Origin: Halichondria panicea
Lineage: Eukaryota > Porifera > Demospongiae > Suberitida > Halichondriidae
NCBI RefSeq assembly: GCF_963675165.1
Contig: NC_087387.1
Coordinates: forward strand, 4,986,990 to 5,050,989
Direction: 5' to 3'
DNA length: 64,000 nucleotides
Made by a program: the position numbers and the translations under genes. The notes beneath the pieces are model-generated. The model was not told the DNA's origin. It worked only from the letters and a program-made list of their open reading frames with translations, and made no database searches. Position 1 is the first letter of the stretch. Each line of letters begins with the position of its first letter. Of the stretch, positions 13,816 to 25,499 are shown in pieces.

Positions 13816-16800
13816 ATGGTTGCACGGTTGCTACCAGTACTTTTACTCGCCACAACTGCATTAGGTAAAGTTAACTAGATCTGTATCAGATATTAGCTGA
13901 GGAAATTGTTGCTGCTATATTACTAGATCTACACTGTGCATGCTAATCAGACCATGCAGGTACCTAACAGCTTGCATACTTGTTGTGTCTTATTGCCTAG
14001 TATGCATATTACTATGTACATGCATGTACCTAGCTAATCGTTTTATCCAGGGCTGCTGTTTGAGCAAAACAAGTATGTATTGTCAGAATCAGAAGGAGGT
14101 GTAATGATGTGTGTGCAAGCCCCGGACCCACCTCTCCAGGCCCCACTAGAGTTTTTCATTGTGGATGAACCAGACACTGCTTTACGTACGTAAATATCAT
14201 TAATTTATGGTGTTGAAGTTCATATAAATTGATTCTCACATTTAATTTTCATTGCATTTCACTTTATATACTGTATTGTTTGAACAGCTAGTTAATATTG
14301 TAGTTCGTGTGTTAGTGCAGTTTGTATGCACGTGCCATTGTGAGCTAAACTGTTTCTTGCAGGTGATCAAGACTACATTCCAATAGGAGAATTTGGAGCA
14401 GTGTTAAACGTCTCTGTTTGTTTCAGTTTGTCCCAATACATAGTGGATGATAGGGCAGTTGAGGGGACGAAGGTGTTCACTGTGAGACTCATAGCGACCA
14501 ATGGTAGTATACGTATAGACACAGCTGCAGTATACATCATTGATAATGATGGTAAGCTTAGATAGCAACATTCATATAGCTGCCACATTCATGTTGTTCA
14601 TGTATACGTACTTTCGCCCTGTATATTAAAGAATTTGTCATACTGTGTGACTGTGTCATTAACAGTATGCACTGTAAAGTGAGGGAAATGTGTGAGCAAC
14701 ATTCCTCAGTATGCTTTTATTAGCTGCGTGTGAATTAGGAAAACTGCACACTATAGGCAGCCACATATTGTAGCCCTTCCGTGTGATTGCCGAGATAAAC
14801 CCTCATTACTTCTATACAGGAGCCCACTTTCGATTAGTCAACAGATTAAATCCAGAATTTGGAGCTGGTATATTCTCCATTACTGAGACCAACGTCAACA
14901 TGAGCCTCCCAGTGTGTGCAGAACTGGTGACGGGTGGGGAAACAGATATGCAAAGAGCAGCCATTGGCTTGGAGAGGGAGGCTGTACTTCTCATCACTAC
15001 AATGGAGAGAGCTGCAGGTATAATTATAATAATAGAAGTTATAATGGTCTAGCTTTTATTTGGGACTTGAGTGTCTGGCCGCCCTTATTATCATGCAGTT
15101 GGTTTTCATACATTCAGGGTGCCACTGTATGCTATGATGACTGCTAGTTTATGTATAAGTATATACAACTGTATGAGTTCTGTGAATTTCATATTAACTG
15201 ATAATTGAATTAATTACAGCGATTGATCAAACGTTAAGCTCCGTTTGCGTACACACTTTACAGACAGTAATGACTTTCTGGTGGTGAACAACAAGACTTT
15301 GACCTTCCCCACCGGCTCCACCAATTCCCTCCAACTGTGTGAGGAGATCATCATTTTTGGTGACATTATTCCAGAGCAAGCGGAACTGTTCATGTTTAGT
15401 GTGAGCACTGCTGACTCACTGGACGTCATTGAGGGACCAACCAGCTCTACAGTTATCATACAAAACGATGATCCTAGTAAGACGATCGATTTTAAGTTCA
15501 CAAAAAATATTGTGCATGCATGCATGCCTCAATGTATATTAGCCTAACTGTTACATGGGAGAGAGAGTGGGAATGTTGGAAAGAAAAGGGAATAGACTGG
15601 GGGGTAGTGGGATTAAAATTGAGGGATAGAGAATATGCCTATGACTCGTTGCCATAGATATGTCACTAAGCCATACACGTTGTGCTGTTAAACAATTTGG
15701 TGGCAGGGAGATATGAAGCCAAAACCTTCTTATGAAATGATAGTAATTATATTTCCCTTCAGTTCCCGACTGCGGTCAGCCCCCTAGTCCAGGGGAGAGA
15801 GGTGTGGTCATGTACAATAGTACCCTCCTGGGATTCAGGGCAGTGTACAGCTGTGAGGTGGGGTACCAGCTGGAACCGAGGGGAGGGACAGATTCGGAGA
15901 GAGTATGTCTGCTCAGCGGAAACTGGAGTGGAGTGGACCTCACCTGCACAAGTGAGTTGATTTGTTGTCTAATCTGTAGCACTGCTTTTCATTGTATTGC
16001 TATACGAGGTAATACTCACTAAGTTTTGTGCAAACAATAGTATACCCTTATAATTATGTGCTCACAACTTATATGTTTCAGAGCTTAGTGTTAACGTTAC
16101 ACTCCATCGAGCTGAATACCTTTCTGTTACACAGTTGTGAACTGTAGTATTCTGACCCCTCCCCTCCTCGGTGCGGTGGTGCTTAACCAGACCAGCTTTG
16201 GGGCAGTTGCTGTCTATGCTTGTCTCCGTGGTTACCAGTTGCTAGGAAACAGCAGCCGCACTTGCCAGGCCAATGGACAGTGGTCCAGCAGGGCGCCACT
16301 TTGTAAAGGTACAGTACATCTATGATTATAATCCTGATTCATCACTCGGAATCATTACATGTATTCATTTCAGCCGTAGACTGTGGAGATCTCTCAGAGC
16401 CGGATAACGGATTCATTGCTATCAACAGCACGACCTTCACAAGCACTGCTAGCTACAGCTGTGCCACTGGACATGAACTAGTTGGGAATGATACAAGAAC
16501 GTGTGTGGCAAGTGGAAATTGGTCCGGGAATCAACCACAGTGTGGAGGTGATTATAGATCTGTTAATTTACACTTACATCATAATTATTGTGTCTCTTGT
16601 TTGTAATTTTGTAATAACATTAACATAATATACACAACGGCTTGTTATACTGCTAAAATCAACTACTTTATATGTGTATGCTTGAGTTTCCGTATGAGTT
16701 TCCGTAATTCTAGTGTTGGGTGTGAGTGTGAAAGTTAGTTTTCAGTTTTCAGTCAGTTGCAAATGGTGACAATCTCGTAAGCATTTTCCTCTTGCTCCAC

Positions 16801-19800
16801 CTGACCATATGCAGAGTTGTCAGTTAAGTCTTCTTCAATCTCATAAGCATTCTCCTCTTGCTCCACCTGACCATATGCAGAGTTGTCAGTTAAGTCTGTC
16901 ACCATGGATACACGTCCAGACTCCCTGTGATCACCATTCTGTAGTCTTGGTGTTATGTTTTGGCTTGTACCAGGCTTTTTGGTATATACAGTCGATATGA
17001 CTTTTCTGGTGCTACAAGTTGAAAACATTTGTATAGTGTATGAGCTCAGCTTTTTGCCCTACCTTCTTTTCCGGCTTGAAGTGACCACCAGAGCTATGAT
17101 CATCCCAATCAGAAGGGCAATGAATAATCCAATGAAGATTCCTAGTATTGTAGTAGTGAGAACACTGGGTCTTTCCGTCAGTTCATTGTATGTAGAGATA
17201 TTCAATAGAACTGCTGAATTCACAAATTTTGTACTAGTATTGCTACATTGAGCTTTATGCTGGCATGTGATCCTAAGCTCCATGCATGTAGTGTTCGACT
17301 CAGTTACTGGTGCACAGGTTAAGCTTCCTCCATCTTTTAGTGTACAGTTATTGATAGGTGAAAAACTGCTTCCAAATGTGCTCACTACGTTTGCTCCTAT
17401 AATTCGATAAAAATAATTATTGTAGTTAACTCATTTGTGGTTACCTTCTGTAGAGAATCTCATTTGAGAGCACACAGCTCCAGCTAACTCTGGGTTGTTA
17501 TTGCACACTGTTCCCCATAGTCCATTCACACACACCTCCACTCGTCCCTCCATAACAGTTGATCCATTTACCAATCTCGTATATCCTTCAGTACTGCATG
17601 CTATTGTAATAGGTCCATAATCATTATAACTGATGCTACAATTTCGTACCTGTTTGGCATTGTAATGTAGCAAAATTTCTAAATCTGTTATTTAAACAAT
17701 AGTTGGAGCTGAAGTCCAGGTCTGGGCAGTCTTGTAGGCGACTCTCGGTGCCTCTGCACCCGCCAGTGATCTGGAAAAACCTTGAGGATACAAGGCTTGA
17801 ATTCAGCTTTGAAAAACCTGATTGGGCTCCTGAATATGATAATTGATGTCTCAGAAACATAATTATACGTATTGATCTATACCTTCGCCACTGTAGCCAA
17901 GTTGCTTGCATGCCACTCTAGCTTCTGTATCAGTCCAGACACCATATCTACATCTCCTGTAAAAATTTTGATTTTCACATACCGATTCTTTAATTTGTCG
18001 CCAATCCCTTTGGTAGCAGTACTCAAGATAGTTGTTCCCATTATAGGCTAGTAATCGAATGTCATCATTCGTGCAATCTGGACAATAAAATAGAGAAAGT
18101 TTATTTCATGTAAGACTTGCTGCAATTCGAATCATCAATGCTATATAAAACTATGAGTAAGCTGTATTATAACACACATACTATATTGGTATACTATACT
18201 ACTATACAATTATACTATACTTTCTTGAGCTGCAACAAGTCCTAGAAGAAGTAACACTGTGCCAAACAGTAAGAGGCTCATGACTGAAATCTAGACACAA
18301 CAATTTATAATGTGTGTTTTATTTTGAATGCTTTGTCCAAACATGCATAAAGGTCTTCAAACATTCAAACAGTATTATCAGCGAAGTGTGATTAGCTAAA
18401 TCACCAAACACTCACATCATCGTGTTTGTGGTCATTCACACGTTCGTAATAATCCACTTTTCTATGCACATACAGTTGTTAACTGCGGTCTCCTGGAGTC
18501 TCCTCGGCAAGGTCATGTGACTATCACCACCTCCGTCTATCTCTCACTGGCGATCTATAGCTGTGACACTGGGTACATGAATACTTCCAATCTTGTGAGG
18601 GTGTGTGAAGCGAGTGGGCAGTGGAGCAGTACGAAGCCAAACTGTACTGGTGAGTGTGAGGTGTGTGCATGAAGTGTGTTACATTATAAATTATGATGAC
18701 AGACGAATTATAACCCCACACACACACACACACAGATATTGATGAGTGCTTCTTGTCGGAGGACGACTGTCATAGCAATGCCTCCTGTACCAACACACTG
18801 GGAGGGTTCAGCTGCTCCTGTCAGCTGGGCTTTCAGGGAGATGGTCAAACATGTCTAGGTGAGTGCAATATGGCTTGTCTTCTCAAAATAGTGGGTCCTT
18901 CGAATTCCTGATGGACGTATTCTTGAAGCAAATTAGCTAGGAACTGTCACTCAAAAGCTTAGGGGTTGCGTAATTTCAGACGTGGGCATAATCTCGGTAG
19001 AGTACAGTTATAAGCATACACTTGGCAATGAATTTTTCTCCCTCGTAGATATAAATGAGTGCTCCCTGGACAAAACAAACTGCTCACAAGGTTGTGAGAA
19101 TTCAGTGGGATCCTTTCAGTGTGTCTGTAATCAAGGTTACCGACTGGCACATGACGGCCAACTCTGCAACAGTTGAGTCCAGTGCACCATTTAGTGGTAT
19201 AACTCATTTACAATTAATATTAACATTGCGTGCTGGCCTAGTGTGTCATTTCTGGTCATGATATATAATTATGATGGAGATTTTATGATACTTTTTACCA
19301 GCTATACTATACCTATGCATGACATACAGACATCAATGAGTGTGAGGATGGGACGCATGGTTGCCATGCCAATGCCAATTGTATGGATACTGAGGGCAGC
19401 TTCACTTGTTCGTGTAAAGAAGGGTTCACTGGAGAAGGATTCAACTGTACAGGTCAGCAAATAGTACTTAAAATATGTACAGTATATACACTTTCAACTA
19501 TTATCCTCAATGTTTTTGTGCTAATTGAATGCAGCCATCGACTGTGGAAGATTGGAGGCTCCTCAAAATGGTGCAATATCTCTTGCTAATAGTTCCACTC
19601 GTTTCAGCTCGGTAGCCATCTATTCTTGTCTCCGTGGTTTCAACATGATAGGTGAAGCTAGTCGAGTGTGTCTGGTCAGTGGAGGGTGGAGTGGACAGGA
19701 TCCAGTGTGCAGAGGTGGGCGTCATTGTACAAGTTGAACAATACAACAAATACTTAATACATGCATGACGAAACTCTCGGTTGTTATTAAGGGGCAGACG

Positions 19801-22576
19801 GGGCTGGAAAAATGTGAGTGCCCATATCTTGAGTGGGATCATCCAACGGTACAACATAACATTTTTGTACTTAAAGTATCGATCCCATTGTGTATCACAT
19901 GTCATTAGTGCTAAGCTTTCATATGTATTACTCAATAGTTGTTGACTGTGGACCCCTCCCCGACATATCACTGGGCGGAGTAAAGCTCCTCAATGGTAGC
20001 ACAGTGTATGCATCGGTTGCTGAGTACCAGTGTGTGACAGGCTATCTCTTGGCTAATGGAGATGAGAGGAGAGAGTGTCTTAGTACTGGCCTGTGGAGTG
20101 GCAGGGCTCCTGTCTGTCTGAGTGAAGGTGACCGTGTGCTTAAACTGCATAATTATAATTTACATTGTACTATATTTTCACATGCAGAGTGTACTAATTC
20201 AATTTTAATTAACACATAATAGAGTTGGCCGTACTAGCTGTACTGTAAGATTTTATGAAAGTGCTGCTGTGGTTTATTGCATCCTTATAATGTGTGAATG
20301 TTGTCTATATTGCAGGCTCTGTGACTGATACATCTGTAGACATTGTAGTGGTGGCTGTGGGCGTATCTGTGGGAGGGTTCTCATTGGCCGTCATCATCGT
20401 GTCGATCCTCCTCCTCACTGCCGTGTATCAGGTACGACAGAGGGGGCGGGAGAAAGTGTACGGGGTGGACAGTCACGGAACATGGACAGGTGAGAGGAAC
20501 ATAATTATTTGCAAGTGATGCATCTTCCTATCATTTCATGCATTCTGTTTTTTCACACTGTTAATAAGTTACAATTAAACTGTTCTAGGGAGCAGAGATA
20601 GCATTGAGCCAGTGACGTTGCGATACACCAGACCCATTTACGTCGACACATTCAGCGAGGACACACACACCTCACACGCATTCTCAGGTGAGATAATTGA
20701 CATCTATGTCATAATTATAATCAATATTGACTATAATAGTCAATATTAATTAGTCAATATTGATTATAATTATGATACACACAGCCTATCATAAGAATAG
20801 GATATACCACACCTAAGAAGAGGATATAATTATGGGGTGCATATCCTCTGAGTAGGTCATATTTTACTTATATACCACGTGACTGCAGCACTATAACAGG
20901 AACTCCCCCTAGCAACAGATTCAATCGACGGTGCAAACTGCAAAAAGAACAAAACTATGCCGGATTTACAGCCGTCAAAGAGCTAGTTGAGCAACGCGTC
21001 GACTCCTAAAGATACTCAAGTGCTTCCTTGCTCCAAGCGTTGACCATTCGACATCCCTTACTGGAGTTGCAAGCTCTTTTGAATAACTAAACCACGCCCA
21101 TGGACCCATATGGAAGCTTAACCATCTTGTTAAAGAGCAGTTTACGTGTTTCTGGCGTTACTTTGAGTCTTAGTACCATCAAGCATGGCACTTTTCTCTT
21201 TGCTCTCTTTCTGAAAAAACTGTGCATGCCTGCATGCATGGCAGTGGCGTAGGCAGAGGGGGGGCTGAGGGGCTAGAGCCCCCCCTTTTGTGCTTTATCA
21301 ACTCCAACTCAGCTTGAATTACCACGATCTGTCCATGATTCTGCACTGTACTGTTATACTAGAATGATGTCATTGAATGGAAATGTGGGCAGGGCCATCT
21401 AATGCGCATGCTGACTGCTGGGAAAAGTGACTGAGCCCTGCCCTTCCCAAAATCCTGGCTACGCTGACCAATGAAACCAATTAGTGGTGACTTAAGTGTA
21501 GGCTCCGATAAATTATGCTCGGAATAATTTTAGCCGGCATAATAGGTGTCTAGTAAGTACCGTAAAATTATAGAACCAATTATTTTTCTAGAAACAATGT
21601 ACAGAAAAAAATTGATTTTATATGGTGGTATAATTATAGGTGTTATAAAAGAGGGCGTCCTAACCGAGGCTGGTGCTATGGACATTTACGGTAGGCTCAA
21701 TGTCCTTCTTGCATGGTATAGATCATTACGTTATGTTTTGCATAACCATGTTTTCATGGTAAAAAAATGGCTGAAGGTGAATATTATCAAATCAGCAAGA
21801 TAATACTGAAAATCATAATTATGTCTTGTTTCAGTTGTGTGCTATATTTATATGTCTATACATCGTATTATATGTATGTCACATTTTTTTTTTATTATTG
21901 GATGAGAATAATAGACACATTTTCAAAAATTAAATATTAAATTGGTGAAAAAAACATAATTTATCAGGGCCTACTTAAGTGTAGTATAAATTTGATTATT
22001 GGTCATAATTATTTTTGTGGTTAGACATCAAACGATCGATTGTACTTGCTGTTTAAGTTCATAGGTAATATAAACTAGGATGCAGACCGATTCAACCTAA
22101 AGCACTACCCATGCACCACTTCATTAGCTTGCATTGCTAAAAACTGCAAGGAGTGCATTTATGCGTGGCGAATTCCAATGCAGTTTGGTAGAATAATGTT
22201 TGGTAGAAGGTAATGATCGATACTGTTATAATTATTGCCTTTGGCTGCTACTAGGGAACTGACGCAGGACTATTAAGCAATAAGTATAATAACATCATGC
22301 CCTCGTGCTATACTACTAATACAACTCTTGTATGAGGGAATTACTTCATCTTCAGCCTCGTATTATACAGGAAGACAAAATGTGTACATATTCTTGTCCC
22401 CAACTTTTATACTAAATTATTTTTCCACTGTTTATATAAATCAGTATAATTATACCTCTCTCCCCTGCTCAGATTTGGACTCGGCTAGATCTAGTACAGA
22501 GTTTCCTCTGAGTGAGCGCAGTCGACCCACTTATGCCGACATGAACGGGGAAAGTCAGCACCAAACATTCTTGTAG
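13816..22576 (+). CDS. Calx-beta/CCP/EGF transmembrane receptor-like protein (gene 3)
   Basis: Seventeen exons: 13816-13864, 14051-14185, 14363-14551, 14820-15017, 15264-15476, 15763-15951, 16135-16308, 16374-16547, 18476-18649, 18736-18858, 19049-19171, 19330-19452, 19535-19714, 19939-20127, 20316-20489, 20589-20687, 22473-22576. They sum to 2610 nt (869 aa); all introns are phase 1. Order: signal peptide (begins MVARLLPVLLLATTALG); two Calx-beta domains of two exons each; three CCP; a fourth CCP after the long intron; three EGF-like modules beginning DIDEC, DINEC and NINEC, the calcium-binding EGF start; two more CCP; a TM segment (SLAVIIVSILLLTAVY); and a tail with tyrosines in PIYVDTF and PTYADM. 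YADM fits the YxxM class bound by PI3-kinase SH2 domains, a family-level inference. A possible AATAAA lies about 210 nt after the stop. The 1.9-kb intron 16548-18475 contains an entire antisense SRCR gene. Exon 14 may end at 20121 instead of 20127; both keep frame. Confidence 0.9.
16753..18281 (-). CDS. SRCR-domain transmembrane receptor with tandem tyrosine motifs, nested in gene 3 intron
   Basis: Six exons in transcription order: 18281-18221, 18077-17883, 17829-17650, 17585-17445, 17396-17063, 17011-16753; total 1170 nt, 389 aa. Exon 1 is a signal peptide (MSLLLFGTVLLLLGLVAA). Exons 2-3 encode one divergent SRCR domain (WTDTEARVACKQLGY, then GGCRGTESRLQDCP). Exons 4-5 encode a second, truer one (RLVNGSTVMEGRVEVC, GLWGTVCNN). 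Exon 5 continues into a TM segment (TTILGIFIGLFIALLIGMII) and basic SSRKRR. Exon 6 is the tail, with a 22-residue unit repeated twice, each holding YGQV and YEI six residues apart, an ITAM/ITIM-like layout. Intron 3 is only 64 bp. The whole gene, and probably its promoter (18282-18475), lies in one intron of gene 3 on the other strand. SRCR receptors are abundant in sponges and usually bind pathogen or self ligands; the ligand here is unknown. Confidence 0.85.
16771..16902 (-). repeat. 66-bp coding tandem duplication in SRCR cytoplasmic tail
   Basis: Two adjacent 66-bp units start at 16771 and 16837 on the + strand and differ at only a few positions in their first 60 bases. Each encodes about 22 residues containing DNSAYGQVEQEENAYEI. 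The near identity shows a recent in-frame duplication. Confidence 0.85.
20688..22472. other. Long last intron of gene 3
   Basis: The intron is A+T-rich. It contains a small inverted repeat near 20720-20780 (TCAATATTGA-type arms) and the TIR element at 21242-21466. I see no further exon: the last two exons (20589-20687 and 22473-22576) join in phase. Confidence 0.5.
21242..21466. mobile_element. Short TIR element related to 12520-12912
   Basis: It begins CAGTGGCGTAGGCAG and ends with a degenerate inverted copy (CTGGCTACGCTG); the inner AAAATCCTGGCTACGC matches the right end of the 12.5-kb element. It has an internal poly-G/poly-C stem near 21260-21285. No target duplication is visible. Confidence 0.4.
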
Positions 22577-23134
22577 GCCGGCCTATACACTTTTCACATG
22601 CAGCCAATACGCATTTCAGAAAAAAAAACTTTTCCCAAGCAAAGATTGTTATTTCTTTTACTATTATAGCATGACCAGTCATGTATAATAATTATACAAG
22701 TGAGAGTAACCATTTGCCTTGTGTGTCAAATCAAAACCTACATTCGATGCTATAATTATATCATAATTGCAATAATAAGCATGTAATAAAAAGCAGTCAG
22801 CTATAGCTTAATAGCTATTGTAGAATAATTATTGTCATACACTATAGGTTGGTTGTTACTATCTTTAAGGCTCCGTACGTGTCTTGTACAAATTTACAGG
22901 AAAGCTATCGGCAATACCGCGGTGGTCGTTGAACTCAATACAATATTTCCAGAGAGTGTCACATTGTACAAATACTTTTACAGTGTAGTTATTTTGTATT
23001 GTAGGCCATTTGAACGGATTTGCCTACCGATTATTGACTTCACACTACTTCTACTTACAAAGGAAATTATCAGTTCCATTGTAGAAAAAAGAGTTTTAGA
23101 TGAAGTTGCTTTATCATGCACCATTTGAGAATCG
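22577..23134. other. 3' flank of gene 3
   Basis: A possible polyadenylation signal (AATAAA) lies near 22786. The first about 250 bases are partly duplicated near 24590-24860. Beyond 22980 the minus strand may contain more decayed sequence of the neighbouring beta-helix pseudogene, but no clean reading frame. Confidence 0.4.
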
Positions 23135-23700
23135 TCAAGAAAAAATGAAGATAGCATTACCCCCAGCATGCTCATCTGTTGCGATTGCCTTGTTCTCCCC
23201 AAAGGTAGAGGAATTGATTAGTGATTCTCCCATTATGTTGCAAGCAAATAATCCGTACCCTACACTTTCAATAATGGGTATGTTTTCGAGATTTAGGTTA
23301 GTAACGCTGACCAGGGATATTGCTGCCATGAATTTAAAATTGGAAGGCATGATAATTATTATACCAATACCAGGTGTAACTTTTGTCCTTAGGTGACTGC
23401 ATGCTGCGTTTAGCGTAACCACAATTACTCAGTGTAAGACCTATTAGCGTCAGGTTTTCTAAAGATAAAGTTGAATCAATTATTGCACATTATCGTTGGC
23501 CATTCCTTCTTTAGTGATTGTGAGCCTTTCCAAGCTATGTTGCTGACATGTTCCACCACTAACTGGCTGGTGCTGGTGCAATGAGCAACTTCATGTATTC
23601 CAGGAAGAACTTCAACTGTTGTATTTGTAGCATTCAGACTATTTGTGGCATTAATGTAGTGACAGAGTGTTTGATACTGTGAAATGTCTTGAGACTCCAT
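23135..23700 (-). pseudogene. Decayed parallel beta-helix-type protein
   Basis: Three successive minus-strand reading frames share one style of sequence: a first piece from about 23698 with TVEVLPGIHEVAHC and QLVVEHVSNIAWKG, a second with IDSTLSLENLTLIGLTLSNC, and a third with SVTNLNLENIPIIE and LINSSTFGENKA. The alternation of 'xxVxNLxLxxI' strands and 'SxFxxN' turns suits right-handed beta-helix repeats. Moving between pieces needs frame changes and crosses stops, so the copy is broken, with no intron that would rescue it. Family assignment is from pattern only. It could in principle be a spliced gene with unusual boundaries. Confidence 0.4.
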
Positions 23701-24462
23701 TCCTTAGACTTGAATAGTAGGAGCTACCTTAACAACATGCTGGTATCCATTTGTGCTAAGGATGCCTATATCCAAATACAAAAAGTAGAACACTGTAATC
23801 ATCTTGAACTATAGAGCAATATGGATAATTAATCTCCAGCTATAGATTTTATATAGTTTATCTAATTGTACAGACATGCATGTGCATGCACTCTATAAAT
23901 GCATGCAATCTATAAACTGTCAGGCCGTTATTTTTCTATGCTTCCAGTTGTGTATAGTACTTGTTTTACAAACATGCATGCATCATAAGTGCATGTTTGG
24001 AATATTACAAACATCAACCTATTTTCCTACCTCCATTTTCTCCCAACGTTTTCAGTATAGAAGTTCTGAATAAAATGTTTTTGTATCATCCGTTATTGCA
24101 TGGTTTTAGCATACGCAATTAGGACTATAATTTATGCATGCTATTATGTTACTTTTTCACTATTTTCTGTTGGGATATATTATGCTGACCTCAACAGCAG
24201 AGGTAGGGGATAGCAACACTTGAACGTGATGTGCACTGACACTAAGGAATATCCATTGAAACTCTCAGGATACTCCAGGGTACAAATCCAATGTACCCTG
24301 CTAGGGTGTACATATAGAACTATACCCTTGTAGTACAAATACAATACACCTTTGATATCCATGGTACAACTATAACATAGAACCACCCCCTTTGTGACAG
24401 CGGATGGATAGGAGCAGTATCTAGTGAATACTCTGAGGTACAGACTGTCTTGTTCGAGGAAG

Positions 24463-24860
24463 TGCAGAGGTGGGCGCCATGTACGAGTTGAACAATACAA
24501 CAATTTCAGTCATTTGGACTCTATACAAGATCTATAGTACAGAGTTTCCCCTGAGTGAGCGCAGTTGACCCACTTATGCAGACATAAAGTCAACACCAAA
24601 CTTTCTTGTAGGCTGGCCTACACTTTCACATGCAGTCAATAGGCATTTCAGAACAATAACTTTTCCCAAGCAAATGTCATTGATTGTTTTCTTTTACTAT
24701 AGCAGTAGCTGACCATTCATGAAGTATAATAATAATAACTATAACTATAATGATGGGAGTAACAATTTTCCTTGTGTGTCAAGCAGAATCAAAACCTACA
24801 TTCATAAATGTATGTATATCATAATTGCAATAACAAGCATTCAGTAATAAAAGGCTAAGC
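24463..24860 (+). pseudogene. Partial copy of gene 3 (CCP exon edge plus last exon and 3' flank)
   Basis: Positions 24463-24502 match the end of gene 3's exon 13 and the following intron (about 19703-19750). Directly after, 24513-24620 matches the last exon (22473-22576), including its FPLSER-type stretch and the ending before the stop, and the similarity runs on into the 3' flank (compare 22577-22800). The copy lacks everything between, has an early in-frame TGA where gene 3 has CGA (SerArgPro in gene 3), and other small changes. It looks like a degenerated, internally deleted local duplication. Confidence 0.6.
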
Positions 24861-24954
24861 AGTCAGCTATAGCTATCATATTTTGGGAATAGTGTCAACA
24901 CACTATAAGATAGTTTAGTTGTTGTTCTGATTCAAACGTTGCTAACAGGCTCAA

Positions 24955-25037
24955 ATGGCGACAACAACTTTCTTAATTCTACTGATCACAGTGGCTGGAT
25001 GTGTCCATGCTAGACCACATATCACTGAGATACAAAG
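24955..25037 (+). CDS. Orphan signal-peptide first exon
   Basis: The frame from ATG 24955 reads MATTTFLILLITVAGCVHAR then about eight residues to a donor at 25038 (phase 2). The shape is a typical N-terminal signal peptide with a small-residue cleavage site. I find no matching downstream exon before the repeats begin, so it may be the start of a gene whose remainder is lost, or a gene with long introns. It lies just after the partial gene 3 copy. Confidence 0.35.
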
Positions 25038-25499
25038 GTCAGTTAAAACCCCCGACAGGGAATCACTTCGTTTAAGATAATTGTTTCTGGATGAAATTTT
25101 TGAATGGTAATTTTTCGAATCATCCCGGACTGCTCAAATTTTTCGTGACTTTTGCCCGCGTCCTGAACGAGTGTTTTGATGCAGTAAAATATAATCCTAA
25201 GCAATTCATTTGCACTTCAAGAAACTTCTGAAGATGGATGGATAGTGTACTATATGGCAGCTGCAGACAGACTGAGACAATAGTATCAGTATAATTATAA
25301 TAATTATAGCTATTGATATTGTACAGTATTTTACGTATCAATTAAAGTGTAAAATTAATAATTATGATGACAGTCATTTACTAACAGCATTTTAGCTTCA
25401 ATATATGCATCGTGTAAATTAACCAATAGATCAACATTAATAATCATACCATGAATAAACTGCGAACGCACAACATGAATAAAGTCGTTGATAGATATG

